DNA of 64,000 nucleotides from Hyphomicrobiales bacterium (GCA_900466575.1 UBMP01000016.1:1-64000); one strand, 5' to 3'. Counted from the stretch's first letter, positions 8,239-16,998 are shown. Translations and numbers: made by a program. Notes: a model not told the origin generated them from the sequence alone.

Positions 8239-9915
8239 ATGACAGACAGACTTGAACCGAAATTCGTCAGCGTCTTGAAGGAAGGCTATGGTCTTTCGCG
8301 GCTGAAGGCGGATACGCTTGCCGGCCTCACGGTTGCCATCGTGGCGCTGCCGCTCTCCATGGCGATTGCGATTTCCTCCGGTGTCACGCCGGAGCGCGGA
8401 CTCTACACAGCCATATTCGGCGGGTTCATGGTCTCATTTCTTGGCGGGAGCCGGTTTCAGATCGGTGGGCCAGCAGGCGCCTTCATCGTCCTGGTGGCCG
8501 CCTGCGTGGCAAGGAACGGCGTCGAGGGCCTCATCCTTGCGACCATGATGTCCGGGCTGTTCCTGATAGCGGCCGGCTTCCTGCGGCTCGGGAAATATAT
8601 CAAATACATTCCCTATCCCGTGACGGTCGGTTTCACGGCCGGTATCGGTGTCATCATCTTTTCAGGCGAAATCCATGACCTTTTCGGGCTGACGACGCAA
8701 GGCAAGGAGCCGGGGCCGCTCATCGACAAGCTCGCCTATCTCTACGGCTATATGGGAACGATCAGCGCGCAGGCGACCGCCGTTGGGATATTCACCATCG
8801 CCGTGATCCTGTTGCTCAAGCGCTTCCGGCCAAACTGGCCGGGCCTACTAATTGCCGTCGCGCTGTCCTCGGTGCTGGCCGCCACGCTCGGGCTCCATGT
8901 CGAGACGATCGGTACCCGTTTCGGCGGTCTCCCGGATGCCGTTCCGGCTCCGCACCTGCCGCCGCTGAGCCTCGATCTCGCTCTCAAGGTCCTGCCGGAC
9001 GCCATCGCCTTCACGCTGCTGGGCGCGATCGAGTCACTGCTCTCCGCTGTCGTCGCCGACGGCATGTCCGGTCGCCGTCATCGCTCGTCGATGGAGTTGA
9101 TCGCGCAAGGCGTCGCCAACATCACCTCCGGACTTTTCGGCGGCATCTGCGTGACCGGCACCATCGCCCGCACCGCCACCAATGTCCGCGCGGGCGCCAC
9201 GAGCCCGGTCTCCGGCATGCTGCACGCGGTCTTCGTTCTGGTCTTCCTGCTGGTCGCAGCGCCGCTCGCCAAGTACATCCCGCTTTCAGCGCTTGCCGGC
9301 GTGCTCGCCTTCGTCTGCTACAACATGATTGAGAAGCAGGCGATCGCCGCCCTCTTCCGCTCCTCCTGGGGCGATGCGATCGTGCTCTCGGCCACATTCC
9401 TCGTCGTCATTTTCCGCGACCTCACAGAGGGCATTATCGTCGGCTTCGTGCTTGGCGCTTTCCTCTTCATCGAACGCATGGCCAAGCATGTGCAGGTCAG
9501 CGAGCAGCCGGGCGATCTGTTCGCTGATGACACGGAAGGTCCGGAAAAGCCCTTCCGCACCACGGATCCGGATACAGCGGTCTATCGCATCTCGGGTGTC
9601 TTCTTCTTCGGGGCAGCCGCCACCGTCGCATCGGTGCTGGACCGTATCGCCGACCAGCACAAGAACTTCATCCTCGATTGCTCCTCTGTGCCCTTCATGG
9701 ACTCTTCGGCGGCCAATGTCATCGAAGGCGCGGTCAGGAAAGCCCGCAAGAACGGGATCCGCTTCCTGATCGCAGGCGCATCCCCCGACGCCCGTGCTAT
9801 CCTGGAAGCCAACCACGTGAAGGCGCCGGAAGTCGAATATTTTTCGACCTTCAAGGAGGCCGCCGCCGCGGTCCATCTGCAACCGCCGCGTTTCGCCGAA
9901 GCAAAAGCAAGCTGA
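8239..9915 (+). CDS. SulP-family inorganic anion transporter with STAS domain
   Basis: A 558-residue SulP (SLC26-like) membrane transporter. The N-terminal 400 residues hold the hydrophobic core, with the family signature ALPLSMAIAISSGVTPERGLYTA near the first membrane spans and GGICVTGTIARTATN further on. The C-terminal part is a STAS domain (about 455-545, FILDCSSVPFMDSSAA). SulP proteins move sulfate, bicarbonate or other anions; the substrate is not determined by sequence. I chose ATG 8239 over upstream in-frame starts because the protein then begins at the usual family N-terminus. The next gene follows a hairpin. Confidence 0.9.
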   Translation: MTDRLEPKFVSVLKEGYGLSRLKADTLAGLTVAIVALPLSMAIAISSGVTPERGLYTAIFGGFMVSFLGGSRFQIGGPAGAFIVLVAACVARNGVEGLILATMMSGLFLIAAGFLRLGKYIKYIPYPVTVGFTAGIGVIIFSGEIHDLFGLTTQGKEPGPLIDKLAYLYGYMGTISAQATAVGIFTIAVILLLKRFRPNWPGLLIAVALSSVLAATLGLHVETIGTRFGGLPDAVPAPHLPPLSLDLALKVLPDAIAFTLLGAIESLLSAVVADGMSGRRHRSSMELIAQGVANITSGLFGGICVTGTIARTATNVRAGATSPVSGMLHAVFVLVFLLVAAPLAKYIPLSALAGVLAFVCYNMIEKQAIAALFRSSWGDAIVLSATFLVVIFRDLTEGIIVGFVLGAFLFIERMAKHVQVSEQPGDLFADDTEGPEKPFRTTDPDTAVYRISGVFFFGAAATVASVLDRIADQHKNFILDCSSVPFMDSSAANVIEGAVRKARKNGIRFLIAGASPDARAILEANHVKAPEVEYFSTFKEAAAAVHLQPPRFAEAKAS

Positions 9916-9929
9916 ACGACCTTTTCCCT

Positions 9930-9956
9930 GCCCGGTTCACGCTGTATGAACCGGGC
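9930..9956 (+). promoter_or_regulatory. 10-bp hairpin abutting the yaiI-like start codon
   Basis: GCCCGGTTCA (9930-9939) and TGAACCGGGC (9947-9956) form a perfect 10-bp stem with a 7-base loop, and the ATG at 9957 begins at the next base. The stem occupies the place where a ribosome-binding site should be. It could attenuate translation or transcription between the SulP gene and its neighbour. Structure is seen, function is inferred. Confidence 0.55.
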
Positions 9957-10436
9957 ATGTCAGACTCGCCTTCAAGCCCCACCATCTATGTCGATGCCGA
10001 CGCCTGCCCGGTCAAACCGGAAGTGCTGAAGGTCGCCGAGCGGCATGGCCTGAAAACCGTCTTCGTCGCGAATTCGGGCTTGCGCCCCTCACGCGATCCG
10101 ATGGTCGTCAACGTGATCGTCAGCGCCAGCTTCGACGCCGCCGACAACTGGATCGCCGAAAACACCGGCGAGCACGATATCGTCATCACAGCCGATGTGC
10201 CGCTGGCCGTGCGCTGCGTCGACAAGGGTGCGTTGGTGACGGGGCCGCAAGGCCGCATCTTCGACCGCGCCAATATCGGCATGGCATCCGCCATGCGCGA
10301 CCTTGGCCAGCACCTGCGCGAAACCGGCGAAAGCAAGGGTTACAACGCGGCCTTCACCGCGCGCGATCGCTCGGCCTTCCTCGAAACGCTCGACCGACTC
10401 TGCCGGAGAGCGAAATCCGAACGACAGAAAGCTTAA
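9957..10436 (+). CDS. YaiI/YqxD family protein (DUF188)
   Basis: A 159-residue DUF188 protein. The family N-terminus TIYVDADACPVK (8-19), the FVANSGLR block and the ITADVPLA segment match this widespread family, which has a PIN-like fold with conserved acidic residues and no firmly established function; nuclease activity is a guess from fold. It begins 41 bases after the SulP gene, behind a strong hairpin, and is followed after 14 bases by the S-formylglutathione hydrolase gene. Confidence 0.85.
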   Translation: MSDSPSSPTIYVDADACPVKPEVLKVAERHGLKTVFVANSGLRPSRDPMVVNVIVSASFDAADNWIAENTGEHDIVITADVPLAVRCVDKGALVTGPQGRIFDRANIGMASAMRDLGQHLRETGESKGYNAAFTARDRSAFLETLDRLCRRAKSERQKA

Positions 10437-10450
10437 CAGGATCAGCAGCC

Positions 10451-11284
10451 ATGAAGATCATCTCCGAGAACGTCTCCTTCGACGGCGTGCAGGGCGTCTA
10501 TAGCCACGCATCGAAGATCACCGGCACCGACATGACCTTCGCCGTCTATGTTCCGCCGCAGGCGGCGCATGCGCCCTGCCCGGTCGTCTGGTATCTATCG
10601 GGCCTCACCTGCTCTCATGCGAACGTCATGGAAAAGGGCGAATATCGCCGCGCCGCGTCCGAACTCGGCCTGATCGTTGTCTGCCCGGACACCAGCCCGC
10701 GCGGCGATGATGTCGCCGACGAGCCGGGCAACTGGCAGATGGGCAAAGGCGCAGGGTTCTATCTGGATGCGACCGAGGCACCCTGGGCGCAGCACTACCA
10801 GATGTATTCCTACATCACGGAAGAACTGCCGATGGTCCTCTCCGCCAACTTCCGCGCCGATATGGGCCGACAGGGCGTCTTTGGCCATTCCATGGGTGGA
10901 CACGGGGCGCTGACCATTGCGCTGAAAAACCCGCAGCGTTTCAGAAGCTGCTCGGCCTTCGCGCCAATCGTCAATCCGATGGAAGCAGACTGGTCGGTGC
11001 CTGCATTCGAGAAATATCTCGGCAACGATCGCGCGACCTGGCGTCAATATGACGCCTGCGCGCTCATCGAAGATGGGGCGCGGTTCCCCGAATTCCTGAT
11101 CGATCAAGGTTCGGCGGACAGCTTCCTGCAAAAGGGCCTGATGCCCTGGAAACTGGAAGAGGCTGTCAAGGACAAGGGCATCGGCCTCGTCCTCAACATG
11201 CGTGAGCGCTACGACCACTCCTACTATTTCATCTCGACCTTCATGGCCGATCACCTGAAATGGCACGCCGAACGGCTGGCGTGA
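10451..11284 (+). CDS. fghA: S-formylglutathione hydrolase
   Basis: A 277-residue esterase-D family enzyme that hydrolyses S-formylglutathione to formate and glutathione, the second step of glutathione-dependent formaldehyde detoxification. The nucleophile motif GHSMGGHGA places Ser147 at the active site; the Asp lies in the DQGSADSFL region and the His in RYDHSYYF. The TSPRG loop and SGLTCSHANVMEKG block are typical. The formaldehyde dehydrogenase partner is not next to it. A ribosome-binding site (AACAGGATC) lies about 10 bases upstream. It converges with the lipoprotein gene. Confidence 0.95.
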   Translation: MKIISENVSFDGVQGVYSHASKITGTDMTFAVYVPPQAAHAPCPVVWYLSGLTCSHANVMEKGEYRRAASELGLIVVCPDTSPRGDDVADEPGNWQMGKGAGFYLDATEAPWAQHYQMYSYITEELPMVLSANFRADMGRQGVFGHSMGGHGALTIALKNPQRFRSCSAFAPIVNPMEADWSVPAFEKYLGNDRATWRQYDACALIEDGARFPEFLIDQGSADSFLQKGLMPWKLEEAVKDKGIGLVLNMRERYDHSYYFISTFMADHLKWHAERLA

Positions 11285-11290
11285 TCCCGT

Positions 11291-12031
11291 TCACTTGCGC
11301 AGGCTGAAATCACCGGAGAGAAGCGACCCTTGCGGGCAGGTGGCGAGCGAATCGCCCCTGCAGGCCGCATCCGGCACCGGAACCGTCTGATCCGGCACGC
11401 TCCCGGTCTTCGTCTGATCCTGCGGCGTATCGGAATCGGCGACCGCGCGCATCAGCGTGTCGAGGGCGTCGGTCGAAAGTGCCGCATCCTCGCCAGCCTT
11501 GCCTGTCTTGGGCGGATTGGCAGCTGCCGACTTCCTGGGCTGGTCGCCAACGCGCGGCGGATTGGAAGCGATCGGCGCCGGAGAAGCCGGGAGTTCGAAG
11601 TTCCGTCGCACGCGAGCAGCGATGCCCAGCGCGAGCTGACTGGAAGCGTGCGCCTCGTCGATCGACGCCGCCTCTTCGTGGAAGGAAGCCGTCTGCACGA
11701 CCTTGCCGCCAGCAACGGGTTTCAGGGTCACCGTGACATCAGCCCCGGCCTTGTAGCCATTGGCAACGCGCGTGCCTGAAAAACCCGAGATCGAGACGGC
11801 CATTTGAACCGGAACCGCTCCTGATTTCGGCGAGGCCGACCGGATGGCGGACACGAGGTTGTCGCTGACAGCCTCCGAAACAGCCTGCGGCGCGACACCG
11901 GATATATTCACGGACTTGATGGCATAGGCCTGCACATCAGCCGAGGTGGGAGCAATAGCCGTTGTCATGCAGCCGCACAGCGCCACGGCCATGCAAGCCG
12001 CCATCACCGTGGTGAGAAAAAATCGAGCCAT
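11291..12031 (-). CDS. Putative lipoprotein of unknown function
   Basis: A 246-residue predicted envelope lipoprotein. From the ATG at 12031 (GGGA about 7 bases upstream) the first 20 residues form a signal sequence ending in a lipobox-like ALCGC, with Cys as the likely lipidated residue. The folded part (about 30-140) has SGVAPQAVSEAVSDNLVSA and a predicted beta-rich segment, followed by a Pro/Ala/Lys-rich low-complexity tail. I do not recognise the family. It lies 82 bases downstream of the TolC-type gene on the same strand, so an envelope role is reasonable but not shown. Confidence 0.7.
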   Translation of the reverse strand: MARFFLTTVMAACMAVALCGCMTTAIAPTSADVQAYAIKSVNISGVAPQAVSEAVSDNLVSAIRSASPKSGAVPVQMAVSISGFSGTRVANGYKAGADVTVTLKPVAGGKVVQTASFHEEAASIDEAHASSQLALGIAARVRRNFELPASPAPIASNPPRVGDQPRKSAAANPPKTGKAGEDAALSTDALDTLMRAVADSDTPQDQTKTGSVPDQTVPVPDAACRGDSLATCPQGSLLSGDFSLRK

Positions 12032-12113
12032 TGCGAATCCCGTACTGCAAACCAAACGTTCGCGTGCGAAGTTACGCCAATCGGCTGCCGAAACAACGAA
12101 AAGAGGGAACGGC

Positions 12114-13505
12114 TCAGTTGCCGTCCACAGTCCTGAGCCCGAACCAGGCGTCCTTGACCGCCTCGTAATGCTCTTCCGGCTTGTATTCCGCTACCTGCAG
12201 GCCCTGGGTCTGCACCGTCAACTGGCCGGACGCGGCAAGCACTCCATAGCTCGCTACAACGAGGTCATGCTGAGCCTGAGCGAGGCTGAGCTCGGCAGTG
12301 AGGACCGTCTGCTGCGAGTTCAACACGTCGAGCGTCGTCGACTGCCCGACCTTGCGCTCTTCAACGACGCCGGAAAGCGCCAGATTGGCGGCAGACACGG
12401 CATCCTTGTTGGCGCGGATGGAAACGCCGGCCGCCTGCATCTGGGCATAGGCCGACACGATCGACTGGCGCACCGACAGACGGGCGGAATCGACCCTGAT
12501 CTGGCTTGCGCCAAGATTTTCCTTCGCCTGGCGGATCGCACCGTATTCGGCACCGCCCTTGTAAAGCGGGATCGTCAACTGCGCGGTGACACTGGCGGAG
12601 TTGTAGGTGCTCGGGCTCGCGAGCGTCGAGGGATTGCCATAGTTGCGGCCAACGGCCCCCTGTACGGCGACACCGGGAAGCAAGGCGCCCTCAGCCGACT
12701 TCACCTGATAGCCGGAAGAATCGACAACATGTTCTGCAGCAAGGATCGACGGATGCTGCTGAAGGCCCAGCGCAACCGCCTTGTCGAGCGAAGCGGGCAT
12801 GCCACGCTTGGCGGCGCCTGGAAGAGAAATGCCCTTGGGCTCATCGCCGACAATCTGCATATAGGTCGCTTCCGCAATCTTCAACTGGGCGACGGCTGCC
12901 GCGAGCTGTGCCTGCGCTGCGGCCAGCTGTGCCTGCGCCTGGCTGACATCAGTCTTGGTGCCCTCGCCCACCTGAAGGCGTGCATTGGCTGCCTTGACCT
13001 GCTCGTTGAGGAAGCCGAGGTTCTGCTTGCGGATAGAAACAAAATCCTTGTAGAGCGCGACATTCGCATAAGCCTGAACCGCGGCATAAAGGATTTGCAT
13101 TTCCGTGCCGCGAAGCTGTTCGCGAGTCGCATAAACTCCCGATTCGGCGGCATTGATACGGTTCAGTGTCTGGAACCCGTCAAAAATCTGCTGAGTGACG
13201 GTGAGCGAAATCGAATTGCTCTGAGTCGCCGCATCCGCGCCGGCGATATTGTTGACGCCATAGGCCATCGCATTGGTGTGCACGGCGGTCACGCCCAGCT
13301 GCGGACGATAGCCGGCCTTGGCCATCGTGACATTCTCGTCGGTGGCGCGGAGGCTGGCCCGCGCGGCGTTCACATCCGGGTTGTTCGCGTAGGCCTTCGC
13401 CATGGCGCCCTGGATGGTCTCTGCCTGCGCGGCCACGGAAAGACCGAGCAAGGCCTGAACGGCGACCGCTGCCAGAAGCGTCCTACGGAATCTAATCACG
13501 AACAT
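12114..13505 (-). CDS. tolC: TolC-family outer membrane efflux channel
   Basis: A 463-residue TolC-type outer-membrane protein of type I secretion and drug-efflux systems. A Sec signal peptide (about 1-26, ending SVAAQA) precedes two repeated halves, each with long heptad-like helices (for example AAAQAQLAAAVAQLKIAEATY) and beta-strand parts, the duplicated organisation that forms the trimeric channel-tunnel. The start at 13505 gives the signal peptide directly at the N-terminus. In Agrobacterium and relatives tolC sits beside a pcm-like gene, as here. The inner-membrane partners are encoded elsewhere. Confidence 0.92.
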   Translation of the reverse strand: MFVIRFRRTLLAAVAVQALLGLSVAAQAETIQGAMAKAYANNPDVNAARASLRATDENVTMAKAGYRPQLGVTAVHTNAMAYGVNNIAGADAATQSNSISLTVTQQIFDGFQTLNRINAAESGVYATREQLRGTEMQILYAAVQAYANVALYKDFVSIRKQNLGFLNEQVKAANARLQVGEGTKTDVSQAQAQLAAAQAQLAAAVAQLKIAEATYMQIVGDEPKGISLPGAAKRGMPASLDKAVALGLQQHPSILAAEHVVDSSGYQVKSAEGALLPGVAVQGAVGRNYGNPSTLASPSTYNSASVTAQLTIPLYKGGAEYGAIRQAKENLGASQIRVDSARLSVRQSIVSAYAQMQAAGVSIRANKDAVSAANLALSGVVEERKVGQSTTLDVLNSQQTVLTAELSLAQAQHDLVVASYGVLAASGQLTVQTQGLQVAEYKPEEHYEAVKDAWFGLRTVDGN

Positions 13506-13666
13506 TCTCCCGAGTGACCGCCAGACATGGACGGCGCAACGACATTTTAACTCATATGAAGGCCAGCATGCCAAGGCTTGTCTTCAATCCACCGGCTTCA
13601 GCACGCTGCACAATGCGCCTGCGTGTTACGCGTGGGCAACACAAACCCCAGCATCGCATCCAGATC

Positions 13667-14338
13667 TCAGAATACGAATTCCGCGACCTTGCGGAAGCCA
13701 GGCAGCGGCTTCACCGACGTATTGAAAGCGAAACGCTTGGAAACCGAAGCGCCCTCGCGGATATAAACCTGCGCGGCGGACGAATTGCCGTAGCCGACAA
13801 CAGCGATCAGACGACCGCCGTCGCGCAACTGGTCGAACAGCGCGTCCGGAACCACTTCCACGGCGCCGTTCAGGAAAATGACATCGAACGGCGCTTCTGC
13901 GGCATAGCCCTTTTCCAGGCTGCCCTTGACCACCGAGACATTGTCGAAGCCCTGTTCGGCCAGGACCACGGTGGCGCGCGAGACGAGATTTTCATCCGAC
14001 TCGAGAGCGACGACCGTCTTTGCCAGACGCGACAGGATCGCCGAGGCGTAGCCCGTTCCTGCGCCGACATCGAGCACCACGTCATCCGGGCCGATCTCGG
14101 CGGCCTGCAGCAGCTTGGCGAGCGGCGACGGCTCCATCAGATAGCGCGGCGCGTGGCCATCGGCTGACGGCGCGATTTCGAGATCGCTGTCGATATAGGC
14201 AAGAGCCGCGAGCTTTTCGGGAACAAAAGCCTCGCGCGGCACTGTCAGGAAGGCCGAAAGAAGCGAGTGAGAGGTTACATCGGTCGTGCGTAGCTGGTTA
14301 TCCACCATACGGGCGCGCGCAGATTCAAAATCGATCAT
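13667..14338 (-). CDS. Protein-L-isoaspartate O-methyltransferase family protein
   Basis: A 223-residue class I SAM-dependent methyltransferase of the Pcm family. The SAM-binding motif VLDVGAGTGYASAIL (about 89-103) is intact, followed by the acidic VALESD. Pcm enzymes repair isoaspartyl residues in aged proteins; the rhizobial paralogue next to tolC is often only family-assigned, and the active-site Ser/Thr pattern near residue 60 is not the canonical one, so the substrate is open. It is 161 bases upstream of tolC on the same strand. Confidence 0.85.
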   Translation of the reverse strand: MIDFESARARMVDNQLRTTDVTSHSLLSAFLTVPREAFVPEKLAALAYIDSDLEIAPSADGHAPRYLMEPSPLAKLLQAAEIGPDDVVLDVGAGTGYASAILSRLAKTVVALESDENLVSRATVVLAEQGFDNVSVVKGSLEKGYAAEAPFDVIFLNGAVEVVPDALFDQLRDGGRLIAVVGYGNSSAAQVYIREGASVSKRFAFNTSVKPLPGFRKVAEFVF

Positions 14339-14562
14339 AAGCTATGTCCCTGTTCCGTCTGACAATCCGCTGACAGGAAGGCGGCGGATTTCCGGCGTTT
14401 CTTAACGGTCTTTAACCGTGGCCGCTGACGCTTTCAAGCGCGCTCTGAGCAATCGCGGGAAAAATCGGGGAGACGTTGCAGCCATGCACAGGATAGTCAG
14501 CAGAGAGGCATCGGTCTGCCCCTCCCACACCGCGATCGAGTTCATCGCAGCAAAGCAGAAAA

Positions 14563-14595
14563 GAAAAACCCCGACGGTCAATGACGCGCCGGGGT
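14563..14595 (-). terminator. Rho-independent terminator of tRNA-Asn
   Basis: Read leftward, ACCCCG...CGGGGT forms a 6-bp GC stem (14568-14573 with 14590-14595) followed by TTTTTCTTTTC. It lies about 40 bases beyond the 3' end of the leftward tRNA-Asn and points the right way. Confidence 0.65.
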
Positions 14596-14634
14596 ATCTT
14601 GAGATTGTGCGGCATCTTGCGCCAGCACCAAATA

Positions 14635-14709
14635 TGGCTCCCCGGGCCGGATTCGAACCGGCGACCTGTCGATTAACAGTCGAATGCTCTACCGCTGAGC
14701 TACCAGGGA
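14635..14709 (-). tRNA. tRNA-Asn (GTT)
   Basis: A complete 75-nt cloverleaf on the minus strand. The acceptor stem is TCCCTGG with CCGGGGA (one T-G pair), the discriminator is G and CCA is encoded. The D-arm GCTCAGCGGTAGAGC is standard, the anticodon loop CTGTTAA gives GTT for Asn, and the T-arm carries GGTTCGAATCC. Confidence 0.96.
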
Positions 14710-14734
14710 TCAACGCCTTGCGGCGGTTGGCGGC

Positions 14735-14763
14735 GTAATACAAACGCTTTTCCGATTTGCCAA
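14735..14763 (-). promoter_or_regulatory. Sigma-70-type promoter of tRNA-Asn
   Basis: Read leftward, TTGGCA (-35) and TATTAC (-10) are separated by exactly 17 bases. The expected start lies near 14728, about 19 bases before the mature 5' end of tRNA-Asn, which fits a tRNA promoter. Confidence 0.6.
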
Positions 14764-14897
14764 GCGGTTTTTTGAAAAATCGTCATGAAAAACTTGAAAG
14801 GCCTGAAAAACAACCGATTTGTGGGAGAGAACAAAACGATCCCCCACGTGTGAACAGCGAGCGGCAGTCGACCATCTGGCGCGCCTCGAAAGACGAC

Positions 14898-15152
14898 ATG
14901 GCATATTTCCAGTTCACAAACGGCGAAATCGAAGTCGCCAATCGCAAATTCCGCCTGCCCCGGGCTCGGCGCGCGCGCATCGGGCTTGGCCTGGCGCTGA
15001 TGTTCGGCGGCGTTCTGGGCTTTCTGCCCGTCCTGGGGTTCTGGATGCTTCCGCTGGGTTTCCTGGTTCTGTCGCAGGATATTCGCTGGGCCCGCCGTTG
15101 GAGAAGACGCATGGCGGTGAACTGGGCGCGCCGCCGTCGAGAAAAAGCCTGA
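14898..15152 (+). CDS. Small membrane protein, PGPGW-like
   Basis: An 84-residue protein with a polar N-terminus (MAYFQFTNGEIEV), then one long or two short hydrophobic segments (about 29-58, LGLALMFGGVLGFLPVLGF) and a very basic C-terminus (WARRWRRRM...ARRRREKA). The G-F-L-P-V-L-G-F-W-M-L-P-L-G pattern and the following D-I-R-W resemble the PGPGW putative transmembrane family. Function unknown. The ATG at 14898 gives this compact form; a longer frame back to 14757 has no supporting site. Confidence 0.65.
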   Translation: MAYFQFTNGEIEVANRKFRLPRARRARIGLGLALMFGGVLGFLPVLGFWMLPLGFLVLSQDIRWARRWRRRMAVNWARRRREKA

Positions 15153-15170
15153 GGCACTCGATAAAACCTC

Positions 15171-15199
15171 TTGCAGTTCGTCTATATTCATTCTAAATC
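15171..15199 (+). promoter_or_regulatory. Weak promoter candidate before tRNA-Cys
   Basis: TTGCAG and TAAATC are spaced by 17 bases in an A+T-rich stretch about 80 bases before tRNA-Cys. The -10 match is only partial. A hairpin CTCGTCG/CGACGAG (15204-15241) follows and would lie in the leader. Confidence 0.3.
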
Positions 15200-15275
15200 G
15201 CCCCTCGTCGCGGGACGGGTTCTCCGACGAGCACCGACAAGGCCTTCTTCTCTCAAAGAAAAGGCGGTGCAGTGA

Positions 15276-15349
15276 GGCCTCGTGGCGGAGTGGTGACGCA
15301 GAGGACTGCAAATCCTTGTACCCCGGTTCAATTCCGGGCGAGGCCTCCA
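15276..15349 (+). tRNA. tRNA-Cys (GCA)
   Basis: A complete 74-nt cloverleaf. The acceptor stem GGCCTCG pairs with CGAGGCC, the discriminator is T and CCA is encoded. The anticodon loop CTGCAAA has GCA at 15308-15310, for Cys, and the T-arm is CCCGG-TTCAATT-CCGGG. Confidence 0.96.
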
Positions 15350-15782
15350 AAATTTTCCACAGTCAAATGAGAGTTTGCGTTCCGTTGCGGCCCGTGGCCG
15401 CGCGCCCGATAGCCCCGTGCCCGTTTCGTAGCGCGGCGTCACGACAAGGCTTGTTATTGCCGTGCTTCGGTCGCCTGTTCAGGGATGGGCGTGCTGCTTT
15501 CGGGATAACGGTTAGAGAGTCTCCACAGCATTGACCGTCTTCACCATGATGCCGGCCGGGACCGCACGAGTCGAATGAACATTCCTGATTCGGTTAGCAC
15601 AGCCGATCTCAACCCGGCAGGGCGCTCAGCCCCGCATGGCGCGCCTCAGCCGCCCCTCGCAATCTCCTCCTCAATACACCAGAGAAGGTTCAGCCCCACG
15701 GAAGAGCTCGCCCCAGGGACGAACGTAAAGTGCCGCCACCTCGGCATGGAGGCCGGGGCGGCGGCAAGTTGCGCGGGGGTCG
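15350..15782. other. Intergenic region without recognisable content
   Basis: About 430 bases after tRNA-Cys. Short frames exist on both strands but lack ribosome-binding sites and look non-coding. I see no terminator T-run, repeat or operator that I would defend. Confidence 0.4.
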
Positions 15783-16046
15783 CTATCTCCTGTCTTCCGC
15801 CAGAAGCATCGCCTTCTCGCTCTCTATGGCAAGCCGGGCGACCTTGACGACCAGAACCAGAGACGGAATGCCGACAATTGCGGCAAGTACGTATGATGCG
15901 ACATCGTTGAGGTTGAACAGGCCTGACAAAGCCCATGCAAAAGCGCCAACTGCGCTCAGAAGTTCGACGGCGATCAATGTGGTCACCGAGACCACACCGA
16001 ATAGGCTCCCTATCGTGAGACCGTTTCGTTTCATGACTAATTCCAT
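15783..16046 (-). CDS. Small two-span membrane protein, hypothetical
   Basis: An 87-residue hydrophobic protein with two predicted membrane helices (about 9-43 and 49-70) separated by a short NLNDVAS loop, and a charged C-terminus (ESEKAMLLAEDRR). An alternative start four codons later (16034, MKRNGL) is also possible; AGGA stands just upstream of the first ATG. No family is recognised and there is no operon partner. The hydrophobic pattern supports a real gene more than the sequence context does. Confidence 0.45.
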   Translation of the reverse strand: MELVMKRNGLTIGSLFGVVSVTTLIAVELLSAVGAFAWALSGLFNLNDVASYVLAAIVGIPSLVLVVKVARLAIESEKAMLLAEDRR

Positions 16047-16135
16047 TTCCTAAGCGCGCAGAAGCGCGCCTGCCCCAGGCCAACCGGGGGCAACCTTCAG
16101 TGAAGCGCCGCGAGGCGCCCGTGAGCTAAGAATGG

Positions 16136-16492
16136 CTATGAAATCGGTGGTGAACGTGCTCGTTGGTTTTCCGGTTCCGAGGAGGCCGCAATCGCTGAAG
16201 CGCGATACGAAGACAGGCGGTTTCGATGAAGCGATGCGAGACCTGGAGCGGCAGGCATCACAGCGACAAACGAGTTACCTCCGGCGGGTGCTTGAGGATC
16301 TCTGGCGGAAACCTGAACCTGGACGGCATTGCGATGGGACCGCAACGCGAACTTCGCATCAGGCTTTTCCTTGGCAAGGGTCGGAACCCCTGGCCCGACA
16401 ATGGCAGGTGAGTAAGAAGAATAAGGTGCAAAGCCCAGGCACAGAAGCACCAGGAAATAAACGAAAAGCTTCCGCACCGTCACGAGTTGCAT
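16136..16492 (-). CDS. Small putative secreted protein, hypothetical
   Basis: A 118-residue frame with a convincing N-terminal hydrophobic segment (about 8-26, LFVYFLVLLCLGFAPYSSYS) that could be a signal peptide, and GGAA 5 bases before the ATG at 16492. The remainder is polar, Ala/Pro/Ser-rich and without recognisable motifs. An overlapping frame on the other strand is open too but lacks such features. It may be a fast-evolving or decaying gene. Confidence 0.35.
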   Translation of the reverse strand: MQLVTVRKLFVYFLVLLCLGFAPYSSYSPAIVGPGVPTLAKEKPDAKFALRSHRNAVQVQVSARDPQAPAGGNSFVAVMPAAPGLASLHRNRLSSYRASAIAASSEPENQRARSPPIS

Positions 16493-16998
16493 CGTCGTTC
16501 CATCATGAGAACCTGGATGCAGCTACCATGCGATCGAGGAAAGTTCCAGCATCCGACCGAGAAAGTTGATCCTGCCGGATTTGCGACGGGCGAACTGATC
16601 TTCCCCAATTAGTTCTGGGGTGACCCGCAAGCGAAACTTCGCGGTCCCCCTATCCACATGCAACGTGATTAGAAAACCCTCCCCGCCGCTCGTCAGGTGG
16701 CCGCATGCAGCGAGCGACCTCGTGCGTCAAGAAGCAAATCACAAATTGTCGTGAAACGGGCCGCTGGCCAGACCATTCGAGGCAGAGCCGGGGCGGTTGA
16801 AAACCCCGGCTCGTTCCAGAAGGACCCCGGGTTTGCGCCCAACTTCCGGAAAACAAGAGCCGGTGCCCGACTGGAGGTTAAGGCACCGGCTCGTATGTAC
16901 CCGGGAACTCACGCTCCCGAAACCTCTTATGTTATAATAAGGGCAACGTAGCAAATTAAAAATATGTAACTTTCGTGACAGCGGCAAAAAAAGTCACA
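16493..16998. other. Intergenic region before the ocd stop
   Basis: About 500 bases with no credible gene. It holds the strong leftward terminator at 16850-16892 for the ornithine cyclodeaminase operon; the rest shows no recognised signal. Confidence 0.45.
16850..16892 (-). terminator. Rho-independent terminator of the arginase-ocd operon
   Basis: GAGCCGGTGCC (16857-16867) and GGCACCGGCTC (16882-16892) pair perfectly over 11 bp with a 14-base loop. Read leftward the stem is followed by TTGTTTT. It lies about 110 bases beyond the ocd stop in the right direction. Confidence 0.75.

Noticed and set aside
11946-13517. 523-residue open frame on the + strand across tolC
   Set aside because: It is the shadow of tolC, with Arg/Leu-rich composition and no family features.
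14700-15350. Open frames on the minus strand reading through tRNA-Cys (GIEPGYKDLQSSASPLRH-type peptides)
   Set aside because: This peptide pattern arises from antisense translation of a tRNA gene and is a known annotation artefact.
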